From NCBI RefSeq assembly GCF_028389875.1, contig NC_084667.1, forward strand, positions 63,714,570 to 63,778,569: 64,000 bases of DNA. Reading direction: 5' to 3'. Below, piece by piece: positions 39,601-54,600 of this stretch. Numbering within the stretch: the stretch's first letter is position 1; each line of letters opens with the position of its first letter. The notes under the pieces were generated by a model. It saw only the letters and a program-made list of their open reading frames with translations, did not search any database and had not been told where the DNA came from. A program made the translations under genes and the position numbers. Origin of the DNA: Rhea pennata. Taxonomy: Eukaryota; Chordata; Aves; Rheiformes; Rheidae.

Positions 39601-42600
39601 TTTAAAGTTGCAAATCAACTGTTACATAATGCATATAAAGAAGTAAAGGTAGAACTGAGGGATCTGATCAGAATTTTACTCATTAAGTTCAATGGCCTTT
39701 TCTCAGGTCCTAAAAAGAATAAGCAATGATATTAATGTAAAGTGAAGAAGAAAGGCATGTAGTTTTCAGAGTGGGGGAAAATCACAGTGTTTGTATGCTA
39801 GTGCATTTTTATATAAGTACTATTGATTCCTACTTTTTAAAAATCTGATCCTTTTAAAATGCGTCTTTCTGCTGAATTTGCAACAACTGTGTGAAGTAGC
39901 ATTTTCCAATTACACTTTTAATCTTCAATAACGTCAAGCAATTTGTACCAATAATACTAAATTCCTGAATGGACTCTGCACTCACTTTCTCATTCAGCTT
40001 TTTTTGCTGGCAAACTATAATGCTGTTATAAATGTTGATTGTATGTTCTTGTGTTGTCTTGGCACCTGGAGTATATAATTTTTTGTTCAAGGTTATTGGA
40101 CGTCTGTTCAGCAAATTAAATGTCAGGTCTTTGTTCTTCATTTATTTCCTTGGTGGAGATTACATTAAATTAGCTGTTTCTGAAGCCTCTGTTTTATTCC
40201 ACCTTTGGAGTGATTATCCAAGTGCACATTTGTACTTCATGTGATTGCATGCCACAAACACTCCAGTTATGAACAAAAGTGCGTTCTCACATCCAAAAAT
40301 GCCCTTTCTTTGCCCTAGTCATGAATAAGCAATGCAACGTGCATCATACATTCTCAGTTGCTTTTGCCTGTCCGGTACAGAATTACTTGCTTTGTTCAGT
40401 TGCAACCTTGTTCTGTATTGCCCTTTCCCCTCTTATTGTTGATTTCCATTCCTTTAAATGTAATTTTATTTTTGCCCCACATCTGTGCTGTTCCAGATTC
40501 ACTTATCTCCAGCTAAAGCTGCACTTCAGTCCTTACAGACTCTTCCTTCTTCTGTCTCGTCAATCTGTAGCTTTGGTAGGATCTACATAAATGTTTGTGA
40601 AGTTGGGTTTTCTGTGTGCATCTCCTTAGACAGGTACTTGCACTCATACAGAGTTCATTCCAGGTGTTTGTGTTGCTTTAGAAAAATGTGTATTCTGGAC
40701 AAATGCTGGATATATAGGACTCAAGAGAGAGGGTTTGTGACTTTTTTTAACAGAAGTTTCTGTGGAGGGAGCATGTAATTTTTTTTAAGAGGAAGTGAGA
40801 TTTATGTACCACTCTTGCCCAGCCTGTTTGTGTAATGCATAAGGAGCAGACATCATATGAACTTCAGCTCTCTGCACCTCAGAAGTTGGCTACTGACAGC
40901 CTCTCACTGCAGAACTCACTTTCCCTTAGTGAGGGAAATGTTTGTCCCTAGCAGATACACCTATTTAGCTCAGTAGACTTGAGTCATTGTTTTGTTATTT
41001 CTGTCACCTCAGAACACCTAAGTACATATAAGTCTCACTCCCTATCCAAAGGCTGCATGCACCAGAGGTTTCTGAATTTATTTTTCATCATCTCTAACTG
41101 AGCCATACCCTGGCCATTTGTTCAGTTACAACTTTCTGTTGAAATGTTTTTTCTTATGACTGCTATGGAAGGGAAGGAGACATCCATGCCTTAACGGCTC
41201 ATGGTCCTTACTGTATCTTTTTTCAGATAGGATGCTTTTTTTCAAGACCCATTATCTGCTTCTACCAAAGATCACCTCTTCATTTCACTTAAATCAGGAA
41301 TATATTTGCCTGTCTTCTAGATTTCATACAGCCAAAGAAGAGGCATCTTGGCATACTTGGCATACATCCAAGGAGGAGGCATCCAGGCATACCTGGATGT
41401 TGAGACAGTAGTATTGGTTTAGTTCCAGGGCACTAACTCCTTCATGTATTCTCTGAAGTTACTGTGATTTCAGTACAAGCTGCAGCATCCTGCTGTAAGA
41501 AGATCACTTTGATGGACTGCCTCGTAGCTGTCACATTACATGAGGCACTTGAAATGGAAAAAATAACAAAAAAATGAATAATTATTTTTCAAGGCAGTAG
41601 AGGGACCACGTGAGACCAAGAGGAGACCTAGGCTAAGGATTACATTATATGGAATGATTAATTTACTCTAGAGGAATCTAGTTATGAGCTGAATAGGCAT
41701 GAGCCACTTAGCACCTCTTGCCAGGAGACAGGTTCCTGGAATGGGTGCTTTTATCAATGTAGGTGTAACGTATATAGCCAGATACCAGCTGCATTTTTTA
41801 GCTTCTAATGATTTTGCAAATATCATTAGTATTTTTGTCACCTGATATTTCTGTGAAGAGCTGAACATTTATACAGAAAGCGCCCAGTGTCACATATACA
41901 TTTTAAACATTCTCTGTTTTGGGTACTAGTTGGAGTCCTTCCAGTTCCCCCCAGGAAAATGTATGTGGATAATAACTCAGAAGCAGAAAAGAATGTTACC
42001 CATCAGCAGCTGAAGTTCACTTCTCCTCTGCCCTTCATTTTTTATTAACTGTTTTTCTGGGATGTTTTCCTGTAAGGGCAGAGTTTGAGTTCTGGTATTG
42101 TCAGTAGTGACTCCCAGTTTCTGGGCTATTTTACAGAAAGACCATCTCTTTCTGGCGATTTTCTGAGAAGGGCTTGCTTAGCCGATGGAGGAGATGCTGT
42201 GTTTGTGACTACTGCTTGCATTTAGGTATGAGATAGGTGCAAGTGATATTTTTGGTGAAACCAATGCTTTGTTCATCACCAACAAGAAGAATGTATGTGT
42301 CTAAAGGGTTTACTGGTTTCACTATTCCAAGTATTATGTTTTGGATTTAGATGTCCAACTGCTTAGCATTAGGCTCCAAAAATTTTGAAGCTTACTCTAT
42401 TTCTTTTTCTAAAAATGCTTTTTATTTTTTGGCAATCCTATACGTGTTCTTTAATTTGTGACTTTAAAATCTTGAGAAAATAAATGTCTGCGTATAAAAG
42501 CTTTCTGTACTAAAAACATCTATGTTTTACTTTCAAAATATCAGATGAATGACTTGTCCTAATTAGCTAGCTGAAGTGTCTTCTTTACTGATGACTTCAT

Positions 42601-45600
42601 TTTTAAATGCCTTTTTATTAGAAAAGACTATTTATGTACCTTTTTTTTGATTTTTTCACAGCTGGAAACCCACTTACATAATTCTTAGCGAGTATGAAGA
42701 ATATTTGAAAAAAGAAATGAAAGCCAGTCAAGAAGCTACAGAAAACGAGATGTATGTATGATCACATGAGATGAGGTTTCAAGCATTAGTACTTATTAAG
42801 CAGTCTAAACTGATCAGCATAGATAATGCATTCTGCTTTAAAGAGAGCTATTGTTTCTGTAAACTTTTTAGGGTAATAAACCTACTGAGAAATTAAAATT
42901 ACATAAATTCAGTTTACATTACTTGAAGGTCGTTTGTTATTCTGTAGTTACTAATGAGAGGATAAAATATGGCTTCTACAAATCCCACTGCTTCCCAAAT
43001 ACCTATGAGAATTTTCAGGACACTGTTCAACTTGCTGCAATTTCAAGAAAAGTCCTATGAAATAGAGGCAATGAATGTTTAAGTTTTGATAGAGCTATGA
43101 AATGTCAGAGCTTATTAACAAGAAATTGATTATGTTTCTCCTATAAATGACTTCTTTTTTGTTGTTGTGATGACATACCTTCAAATATGCTGTAATATCA
43201 GTAGTTTCAGAGTAATATTCAGGTTCAGGTAGACTTTTTGGAAAATACTGAAGTTCTGTGTTTGCTCAGAAGCATCATTTGATTGAATCTAAGGTTTTAA
43301 ATTAATTTATGCACTAAATAAAGTAATAATCAGATATATTCAGATAATTTTGTGGTTACCTTTATTTGTGAATATTCAGATATTATTAGAACATTCAAAT
43401 CAAGTTTTGTATACTTCTCTATATTCTTCATAATGAGCATAAGCATGCAAATTGAATATTAGATCCTGAAAAATAGGGTAAGTGATTCAGAAAGCCTGAT
43501 CTATAACATTTTAAGATTAATGGTGAGTAAGGTTCTAGAACTGATTCTGCATTTTGAAGAGATCATTTGTTTTGTTAAAGAATGTTGTTGCAGAATGTAC
43601 CTTTGTGTTTAGAATTTAACAAATAAAATTGATTTTCATTGTAGAGAGGCTGGCTCTCTTTTACTGATCTGTTTGGGAAGGATTAAAGATTGGTTTGCCA
43701 TGTGGTGACAGCAGGGCAGATCTAGTTAAATGTCTGAATACCAATTTTGAAGTGTAACTTTAGGTAATTATAATTGAAAATTTTAGGTTTGTTTTTTTTT
43801 GTAAGTGCTCTTTTTGCCAATTGTTTAAGACTGCAGAAATAGCATTAGGTGTCCAATAAGCTTTAATTAACTCAGTTAGTAATTTATCTGTTGTCTTCTT
43901 GTTCATAGCTCTATATTGGGTGAAAATAAGGCTAAATTAGCTTTCTGTTAGTATGTGATAAAGCCGTTTTGACATTCACCAATCTGAGCTGACAAGCCAG
44001 AGAAGCATTACTTTTAAATGGCTTCTTTAGTTGACCAGTTTCAATTGCAACAGGAGTGTTTGATTTAATTTGTTTTCCTGAGCGTAATTATTAGACATTA
44101 TGACTATAAATCATAACATGAATTTAATTTATACATTTTATAACAATGGTCTTCAGATAGTTCTTTCAAATATACTCCCTCTGTACTGAAGCATTTGATA
44201 ATTTTTTCCAAAAGAGTAAGATGTGCATTCAGCAAATTCTAAATAAACAAATCAGGAAGAAAAATAAGTACTTTTAAAACTTAATATGCGCAATGCCTTG
44301 TTAGCCTTGCATTTGAGGACATTCAATACATATTGCTTTAGATGGAAAAATCATTTTAATTTGCATTTAATTAGGCTCTTATTATAGAGATTTTAGAAAT
44401 GTTCCACATTTCTTTATTATTATTAATTTCAAGTACATATAAGAACATTTAGTACTGAAAGTTAATCCTGAAAATAAGTGATATGAAGAAGGAAGAAGAA
44501 ATAAGAGCTATTCATATACTGTTCAAGTTTTTTTTTGGCTATTGCCCTTTTCCCACTGATATGAAATTAAAACTTATGCTAATGACTTTAATGTACTGCT
44601 GAATGCTTAATAGCCAGTGTTTAACTATGGTGACCGGAGAATGTGAATTGGTTAGAAGAAATATTAAAAATAGTGACAATTTCTTAAGGCCAATATCTTA
44701 TATTATGTACAGCTATAACTACTAATCTGTGGAAAATGTGTTTTGGGAAAAGTATTCTTTTAAAGTTTGAAGATGACTTGATATTTACCTTATTATTTTC
44801 AAAGTTTGAAATGTACAAGTCATACCTGGAAAATTTGGTACAGTAATAACTTTTTAGAGTCACAAGACTGTGTTGAAATGCAAATATATTAATGCCCCAT
44901 TTAACACAAAGCTTGAGATGTCTCAATTCCTCGTTTTCACAACTTTGAATCATAACAGCGTTGAATTAGAATTTTGTTCCTCTAAATAACTGTTTTGATC
45001 TTGAGTCAATTTAACAGAAACTAGTGTCTGGAGTATGGTTTTATTTGAAAGCTGAGATTTTTTTTTTTCTCCTATGATAATAAAGATTTTACTTTTTATT
45101 TTTGTTGTTTTGAGGGTATTTTTTTGTAAGAGCAGAAGCGTCCACTATTGAGTTTGGACACAACTTTCATTCTCTTCCGTTGTCTGGCCTAGCCATAGGG
45201 CAGCCAGAAATGTCTGCCTTTCAGCCTTATTGTATTTAATGATTTATTGGAATTTATGGTGAAATACTTTTTCTAAAAAGGAATACTATGCAATACTTTT
45301 CATGTAATGAAAATGTTCCTTAATGTACGTTTTATTAATGCTGCAGGCAAACAGGTGAATTTCTGGCTTTAGTTTAGAAACATAACTTGTTTCATAAAGG
45401 AATTTCTGGCTAATCTGCATGGGTGCTAATAACTTAATATTCTAAAATTTCCCCTTCTCTGTTGTCACTTTTACCGTTTCTTAGAGCATTACATTTTGTT
45501 CTGCTTCAAATCTATGATTTTATAATGGCATATTCTAGTCTCAAGCAACTTTGTATAATATTTCTTTCTCATAAATGATGAGCCTGCAGTAACAATACAC

Positions 45601-48600
45601 AGTAGATGCCTGTACCTGTGATATGTCTTTATTAACATGCACTAGCTACATAAATTCTCAGCATAGAATTCCTGTAATACATTTTGCATATGCTCAAATT
45701 TATCTTTCTTCAAGAATAAGAGATGTATAATATCAACATTTGAAAAATGATAAAATTTAATTTCATTTAAGCAGTTAAGCATTTAATTTCCAAGGCAGAA
45801 AGAAATAAAGATATCTGGTGCTGCTTGTTATTATTCAGTTTTAAAAAGCATTAATAGTTAACCTCTTGTCTGTGTGTGAAATATAGACTTCCTGCAGACC
45901 TATCTTTACATCATCTGCGCGTGACATTAAGAAACTAGAACCAGTTCCCTGATGCATTGTTAATTACTCACTTTCCCCAAAAGATACTTCTTTTGCCCTG
46001 GAAAATACCTACAATGAAAGTTATGCTCATCAGCATTATTGGTGTACATAGAAGACTCATCATAGAATCATAGAATCAGTAAGGTTGGAAGGGACCTCTG
46101 GAGATCATGTAGTCCAGCCTCCCCTGGTTGATTCATTCAGCTGATGAGACAGTTGAATATTTGATCTGTCATTAGCAATCTATCCTATAAATTCCTTGCC
46201 TGAATAGGGAAACAGACCAAGGAAAGTCTTTTCCAATGCAGTTACTGTCATTGATTTAACACAAGATTGTGTGCTACAGCACTTTTCTTTCTCATCTTTC
46301 CAAACATGCTATTGATTAATTTTCAGCTTTATGTGATGAATTGCATCCAATTATTTGTTATGGTATTTATTTGTTTTTATAGTGATTTCTACAATAGCCA
46401 GTTTAAACTTCTAAAATGCAGTGAATGTTTATTTAATGGGGCCTCTTAATTGATGCTACCTACTTTATTCATTTGTAACTATGTACTCACATAATGTCCA
46501 TGAATTATATTAATGTAAGATTAATTTAGAGGGCAGTCTTAAAAGGAACTGAGCATTCTGGCTCTTTGCCAGCTAAACATTTATGTGTTTGCTTAACCTT
46601 AAGCATGAATAATCTTATTGTTTTTATGTGACTAATTTACCTGTTTAACACTTCCCTGAGTCAGATACAGCTTGTTCAGCATATCCTTGGAGGCAGTTCT
46701 TACTTACGTGATGCATCAGGCTCCTCTAAATAAGGGATATGAGGCCAGTTTCTCTTTTAGTGTAAGTTTGATACAGCTCTACTGAAATCAGCAGAGTTGT
46801 GCCAATGTATACCAGCAAGGAATTTGGGCTACTGTGAGTTTCGTGATAACTACAAAGAGAGTAAAAACATTTTATGTCTGCAAAGTTGCCTTTGAATATG
46901 GTATAATCTGCATTCCTTTCAGGACAATGAGGCCTGACTGCTTTTCACATCACAACTGTATTCTTTGTTATGTGCAGTATAATCTTTGTTGAAAATAACG
47001 GGAAGAGAAAAATTGGGGCCTAATAGTGATATACTGAGCATAATCTCACAATCTAATTGAGCTGATTCCATAAATTAATACTGTTTTTCCTTAGGAATAA
47101 TAGCTTCATGTGAAAAAATTAAATGATATGTATTTTTTATAGGAAAATGTATCAGGATTACATAATCCAGTATAAAGAGATTTTGAAGCAACACCGTGAG
47201 AAATATTCCGAAACTCCACTTGCACAGGAATATTACAGAAAAAAGAAAGAGCTTGAAGAAATCCAAAACAGAATTTTGCAACAGTCTGAGCGATATAAAT
47301 TGCAAGAAGATGCTTACTTGGATATTGGTATTTTAGCATTAATATTGTCAAGGTTTTGACAGTAAATCCTGGTGTAAACACTGGCATGCACTGCACATTA
47401 AAAGTACTGTACAAACACCAACTACTTAATTTTTCACAGTATGTCTTCAGCTAATGAATTTTTTTTTCTGCTATACTTTTTTGAGAGAGAAGATTTTGAA
47501 CAAGGATTTAGAATATGCATGCTAATACTTAGTCTTCCAACCCATGAATCTAAGGGGGAGAGGTTTGCCATTAGATTTCTTGGGGTAAAAAATGCCTTAA
47601 TAATAAAATTACGTTAGGTCTAGCCTCTCAAAAGTCTATTTCAGTGTATTTTTATAGATTTATTTTCATGCTTTTTCCATGGTCTTTCTCTCTATACTGC
47701 TATTTCTGTTACATATACGCTAATCCAAAGATAAAAGCTCCCAATCTATTAATTTATTGTACATTTGCTAGAAAATTTGATTTGTGAATTAATGTTCTAA
47801 AATGAAATTTATTTTTGCAGAGCCTACATCTTTTAAATCCCTTCATGACTGGGCTTTACAGATGTATCCTTGTTGTGTAGTGTTTATGCAGTTTACGGTG
47901 GAAAAGTTTATATCTACCTTTCACAACTTTCTATTAAAAGGTATCGTAATTATTTACAGGTTTAGGTCTAGAGTGACAGCATAGGTATTTTCCTATGAGA
48001 AAATAGAAGGCCAAATAATAAGCTTCAGTTAAAGTTTATGGGAGCATTTTGGGTGAAGAAAAACAAATCTCATTTAATGGCATATCAGTCAAAATGCTCC
48101 ATTAAGGAAGAGATGACTAAGCAAAGTTAGATTTGAATATCTGCCTAGGAAATGTAAACTTGTCAGACCTTCCTGTACATCTAGCATTTGTGCTTATGGG
48201 ATAGAGCTGCAAGGGTTTTCGTAGTACACCTAACCTGAAAAAAGTAATGTTACCGCAGAGACTTTTGTAGCATTGCTGAAATTCCTGTTCCTGTAGCTTT
48301 CATAGGATCAGAACTTAAATTGAATCCCATGGCCTGCATGGAGGCCCTCATCTCCTTGATTCACCAAGTTCACGAGTGACCCTTTCTGCTCTTTTCGATG
48401 AAGAACTATTTCTTTGGCACATCACTAGAAAAAATGGGAGTTCCTCACTAACGTTTCATTTATTACATTTTTCCCATAGGATTTTTACCCTATGAGCAAT
48501 CCAGCGTCAGTGATTGTCTAGTGGGAGCTTTATCCTCCATTTTCCTACATGTACAATTTACATTTGATAGGCTTTGTAAAAGGAAAGCTTTTCAATAAAA

Positions 48601-51600
48601 TGCTTAGAGGGAGCTTATGGTTTAGTATCTTTATTCTCTGACATGATTACATTTTTTGTACCGTTTATATTCCTTAACATGAAAGTGCTTCTCTGAGGCA
48701 AAAAGCACAGGAAATTTTAAAGCATGCTGCAGTTGCTACACAAGAATCAATTGAATTTGAAAAAGAAATAAAAGAATTAGAAATGAAAATTAATTATTTT
48801 AAAAAGGTAACTGTGTATTTTAATTCTATTTTATATGCATATTTATATATATATATACCATTAGATTTTCTGAAACATAAAAAATGTAACGAATTTTCAA
48901 GCACACAGATGAACAGGAGGATTCCAGAATTAGTAATTATGTTTCTGTAGCATCACATATGTTTTCTTAGGGAAGAAGAGTCTGTGAACGTAAGAGCTCT
49001 TAAAGCTTGCTTTTTATTGACCTCAGTTTACACCATCATTTCCTTCAAGGCATTGTGCCACTGTGACTTCTGTAGTAGTTCAAGAAGGCCAGATGATATT
49101 CCTCAAAATATAGCAGTGCCCTTCCTTAATGAGCCCCAGGGCTTGAATGCATTGCTGTCAAAGATTATACTAGTTTTTAGAAGGTTCTGTTGATATGCTT
49201 AACTAAATGTGGTTTGCAGCAAGAGTCACATAAATTCCTATTTTTAAAAAAATAAATGTGAGGATAAATAAACCTCAGAGGTACAGCCTGCTGATTTAAG
49301 GCAGGACATTAGTATAGCTCCAATGACAAGAAGAAATGCTCCTTCCAAAGTGATAATCTTTCAAAAAAGGACTTCGTCAGGAAAGCACTTCGACCCACTC
49401 CTCTACTAAGAGGTCAGCGGTCTCTCCTAAGCCTGAATACCAGTCTCCTAAAGGGTTTGGTAATTTTTTATAGTGTCACAGCTGGCCACTTCTTCCTCTC
49501 TGGACCAGATGATCAAATATTCCAGTTATAGCTGTGTCAGCCCTGTCCACTGCAGCCAGCCTAGTGCTGACAGAAGCATACTGTGCGCCAGTGGTTGTTT
49601 TTATTTATAATTTGTAATTATAGACTGAACTCCCAATGTGGTAGGTGCTGTATAAACATAGAGTAAAAAGGGATGAGGTCAGTTAATTTGTGTCTATTAA
49701 GAAGAACATATAAAAAGCTGCTTGTTCTGAATAGGTTTGTAGTGTCTATGCGCAAAAACTTCTGTGTTTATTCCAGTTACAGTTGATCCAACAACAAAAA
49801 AATTGCCCCTCTCTTCAAACCTTGTTCTTCTTGTTTCTTTAAACTGTTGTGGCTACAGAAACAGTGTTACTATGTATTGATTCATCAGTTTTAGGAAACA
49901 TTTGCAGCATGTAACCATAATTTTTCAAGTTTTTATGATGTTGATGTTTATATGTTCTTTACCTTTTCAGACATTTGAAGGGACTACAGAAGATCAAAAT
50001 AATTCAGAAATCATGGAAGGAACAAATAAAAAAAGTCTAGAGAGACCAAAGGAGGTTAAAAAAAGGTACATTTAAAAACGAGTTATTTTTCCATGCTTTT
50101 ATCTAGAATGCCAATTCTGCATTTACGCAAAAACTATAACAAACACAAATTGTTGCTATGATAGTGATTGTCAGGCTTCTCCAGCCCTGGGCAGGTGATT
50201 TAATTATGTAATTTTAAGAGTTTCGTATTTCTTAGGGTTTAATAAAAAATGGTCATGAATTTTGATTCTTGAAAGCAAAATGTTTCTAGAAACTTACTGT
50301 CCCGAAGTATTTTATATAAATCTTTGTTCCTCATAGCTACTGCTTAGAGTATTATGTGGATAACTTTATAGGTCTGGAATACAGCTGCAGTGACTATGCA
50401 GTCAGAAATAAAATACATTAACTCTGCTAAACAAATATTTGGTCAAAAAGCAATCAGGTTCCAAATGACATTTGTGTTCATTTCTGAACTGCTAAAGAAA
50501 TTTAAAAACAAGCATGAGTGAAAGTTTCACAGACAGGATTAATGGCTTAGTAAATTAGTCAATGGACATTTACAACTGGGGTTCACTTTAATTGGAAATC
50601 ATTTACAAGTGACTGAAAATCACCATCAGCATCATCATGCACTCACCTGGAATCCTTGTGAGTCATCCTTAGAGCTAGTGCCATTAGACCAAATTCCATT
50701 TGAAACTGAAAATATATCCGAAAGCCTTGGTTCAAGTGACTTTACGTTTTGTTGTGCTTGAAAAGGAAGCTTTTTAGGGTTTTAAATTAGCCGTTTAGAG
50801 CACTGTATGTATAGAAATGTGTCATTGTAACTATCCCTAAGATCCTTTCCACATGGACATTTTTAAATATCCTCCTATAGAGGATATTTTTCAAGTGATT
50901 AACTTTTTATGGGTTATAGCCTTTCATCAGTTCTATTTACATATATGTGCTTTTCTTAACTGGCAAGACCTCAGGAATACAGGGAAGCAAGAAATCCACT
51001 GAGATGTAAGAATAAGTAAAAAAGGTTGGAAACTGTCCTATGGAATTTCAAAGGAACCAAAAATATACAATCTGAGGGAGGAGAATGCTAATTAAAGAAA
51101 TATTGTAAAAGACAGAGAAATATTGTAAAGACAGAGGAAATCTGCTTAGGGACTGAGGGTTTGAGAAGCTCCCAATCAAACCTCTCATAGAAAGAGTTTG
51201 TGAAGGGCATCTTGCTAGACCTGCCAGTTCTGTGTCTGCCTCTGTGCCATGGAGTCTTCAGGTGGTTGCACCTTCACCAGAAGTTGTGTCTTGATCACAT
51301 AGAGGTAGATGCTGTTACTGAAGCAACCATGGCATGGCTTGCATCATGGTTAAAAGATGCTGCAAACATTTTACATTATTGTAACTCACATTTCTCTAAC
51401 CTGCATGTATGCATTTACCTGGTACAGCATATGAGCGATAGTATCAGACCATAATCTGATTATTAATTAATCTGTTTTGCCTAGAGTAAATTTTTAAGTT
51501 TATTCATGTCAAAGGTATTCACAATATAAAGACTTGTGGCAAAAGGTGTAAAATTGTTTTTAAAAATCCCTATTTGGCATTAGTGTATTAAAAACAGCAT

Positions 51601-54600
51601 TTGTGAAATCAGGATTGTCATTTGCTAAAATCACCTTTACTAGAAAGCATAGAAGTAGATAATTTGATTAGTTATTGATGTTAAAACAGATATATTATGA
51701 ATCTGTGAATATGATCACTATAAAAACAGAAAATGTACTAAATTATATATTTTAATTATACCTCTGAAAACCTAAATTATCTTATGTTCTAAATGAGACA
51801 TTTTTTGCTAATACTTCTTGGAAAGCATATTCTATAGTCATATGAAGTAAAACCTTTGCAGATGCAAGGCAACATACATATATGTAACAACAGAATATGG
51901 GTACCAAAGGCAATAGTCTCTTGCGAGCTGTTCCTCAGTCACTACAGGATGACTCCTGAGCAAAGGCAGCTTTATGAAGAAATGAGACATATCTTCTTCT
52001 GCCACAAAAGAAGTAAAGAAAAAAAGAATTATACTGTGAATCTCCGTGAACTGAAGCAGAACAGCATGAAGAGAAACCAGAAGCATCAAGGGAAAGAACT
52101 AAGCAGAGCAATGAAAGCACTGAGTGGAACGATTTACAAATTAAAACTCATGAGATGTTTTACAGAGCTACAAGACAAGAGCCTAACCTGAAGGTTATAG
52201 CTGATGATATATATGTTTTTATTTGGACAGGAGAATGTCAATGGTAACTGTTTTTTTTAGAAGGCTTGGGACATTTCAGTTTGAATCAGTTACTGCTGGC
52301 CAGCTAGTTGTCAGTCAGGCTGGCTGCAGAACACAGACTCCTCTTCTCATACAAGCTGTTTTTTTCTAATTAGTAGGCTTTCATTGTACACCAGTTATAA
52401 AGAACAATTATCATAGTTAAAATTTCCAAATCAACGGTTCTTATGAATCACTAAATAGGAACACTACATAGCAGCACATTTCTGTTTGAATTTTAAAGCC
52501 AGTTGAACTGCTAAGTTACTGGAACTCTTTTGAATCTCTGGTCTTTATTTCTTAATTAGAGATCATATCTATTATGTAGAAAGGCTGAAATAGTAAATGC
52601 TTTGGCACATACCATGTTCATTCCCTTTGCTTTTCTAAAATGTTTGAGAGAGATTTAATTCTGTTATTCTGCAAATTTGTTTCTTCAATTTGATTCTATA
52701 TTTTAATTCTACTTCTGAATACCTAAAATATCTTGTGCTCCAAAGGAGAGCTTTTTTGTTAATATCTCTTATAAAGCATATTCTGTAGACGGTTATTGCC
52801 ATTCTTTCAGTGTGTTTGTATTATGAATGATTACCTTTATTGACCAAAGGGAAAAAACTTCATAATATAAATCTTGGAAAAATACTTATAAAACTATTTC
52901 TGGACTTCTAAGCGCAAATACATATGAATAGCCAACACTGTGCTGAGCAAAACCTCATAGGTAGGTGTTAGGTAATTAATAACATTATAGGTTATTAGTA
53001 ATAACTTTATTATTAGTTATTAGGACAGTTAGTCATTAAAAATCCTACTTCCTGAAGAACTTGCTAGCGTGCTTGTGACAAGAGTACTGAATACGGCTTT
53101 AGCAAAAAGCCCTGGTAAATACCACAGTAGTCAGTGTGATTCTTCATAGGTATAATCAAAATATACTTAAGTACAATAGTAAAGATAAAGCCATATTCAT
53201 CTTTGGGCTTCATTATGTAGGGAGAAATTACTGCTAAGGAAATGCAATGTTATTTTGACTTAAGAATATCTATTTTTTTCTTTAATTTGCAACTCAGTAA
53301 AAACCAAAAATATTATCTATTTTGCAATATCAATCAAGATAAAGATTTTTTTATCTACTCAGATGTCTACTAACAATGAAGTAGATAAAGAGGACAAATG
53401 ATCTTTCTTGTTGCTGCAGTTTGACCTCAGCCTGCAGCTTGATTTTTTTTTTCTTTCAGTGGTTATTAATTATGTCAGAGAAGGTGCCTATGAGTTTTTT
53501 TTTTCTTTCAATAGTGTTTTGGGGGAGGGAAGGATTTAGAGGTATTGTATATGCATTAAATTTAACTGCAGGCTTTTTTTAGGAAGGTCTTATCACTAAA
53601 ACTAAAAAACAAACAAGACTCAAACTCTTAAGTTTTTTTTTAACTGCCGTTGATATAGTCTTCTGACTAGATAAATGTAGAAAAACTCTTTATTTCATGG
53701 CAGGCAAATATTTAGAAATGTGGTGAGATTTTACAAAAACATACAGAAAGTAACTCCAGGAACTTTTAAAAACACCATTTGGCAGCCTAAGGTCTGTAAA
53801 AGCCTACTTGATGGCAATCGAACTCGTAACCATCAGCAACAGCCTTGTTCAGTTAATTCACTATTGAATGGTAATTGTGATAAAGTGGCTAGAGAAGCCG
53901 TTCGGAGAAAAAGGCGAGTAAGCAAACTCAGCCAGCGTTCTGCGCTCAGCTCTGGTTTTATCTCTTCTTGCTTTTAAGCTCTCCACATCCAGTCTTGAAG
54001 AGATGCCATTCAGATGAACATCTTATTTCCTGCAGTACTCATTCTTGACACAAGCAACATCTGTAATCACTAAGACTGGAAGAAATACAGGGAAAAAAAA
54101 ACCATTATTCCTGTTTTATTTAATTGATATGTTGGCTGGTATGTGGTTTATGCAGTTTGTTAGGTCTCTGAGTCTAGTACAGCACAAGGCATGTATGTAG
54201 CTCTACAGGTGAAGATAGTCCTTTTCATCAGAGTTATTTGTTTGAGATGCATTCATGATTTTATGTAATAAGAGTTGCACAGATATATTAGTTTAATTTG
54301 TTGTTGGCCAATATCTTATTCACAACTTCTAGTTTGGTGTTGTTTTACCAGTAGCACTGCTAATTTTGCTCCATACTACCGTATAAAGTGCATTCTACAT
54401 TTTTTCTTGCTTTTTATTTAAGAAAAACTTCAGTAAAAAAAGAACTTGATTCAAATCTTCAGTTCTGACTAGTATTGCTTAGTCAGCCATAAATCAGACG
54501 TTGTAGCTAGAAGCACAGTGGCATCAAGCAGGAATGCCAGAAATAGAATAAAATGAAACTCCTTATTTTAAAAAGTGGTAAACGTTCATGTGCCAAATAG

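Larger units (their letters stand above)
34057..47142 (+). other. SIX6OS1: SIX6OS1 introns 2, 3 and 4
   Basis: These introns are 4,006 bp, 4,472 bp and 4,391 bp, split by exons at 38063 and 42662. They are AT-rich with scattered short reading frames of no recognisable identity. The only named element is the CR1 tail in intron 4. Confidence 0.85.

Noticed and set aside
46061-46130. Possible full CR1 or other transposon around the CR1 tail
   Set aside because: No reverse transcriptase frame or longer similarity on either side; only the 3' tip is present.
47864-47984. Continuation of the open frame past SIX6OS1 exon 6
   Set aside because: Similarity to the human protein stops at the GT at 47864 and resumes in phase at 48686, so the extra codons are intronic.
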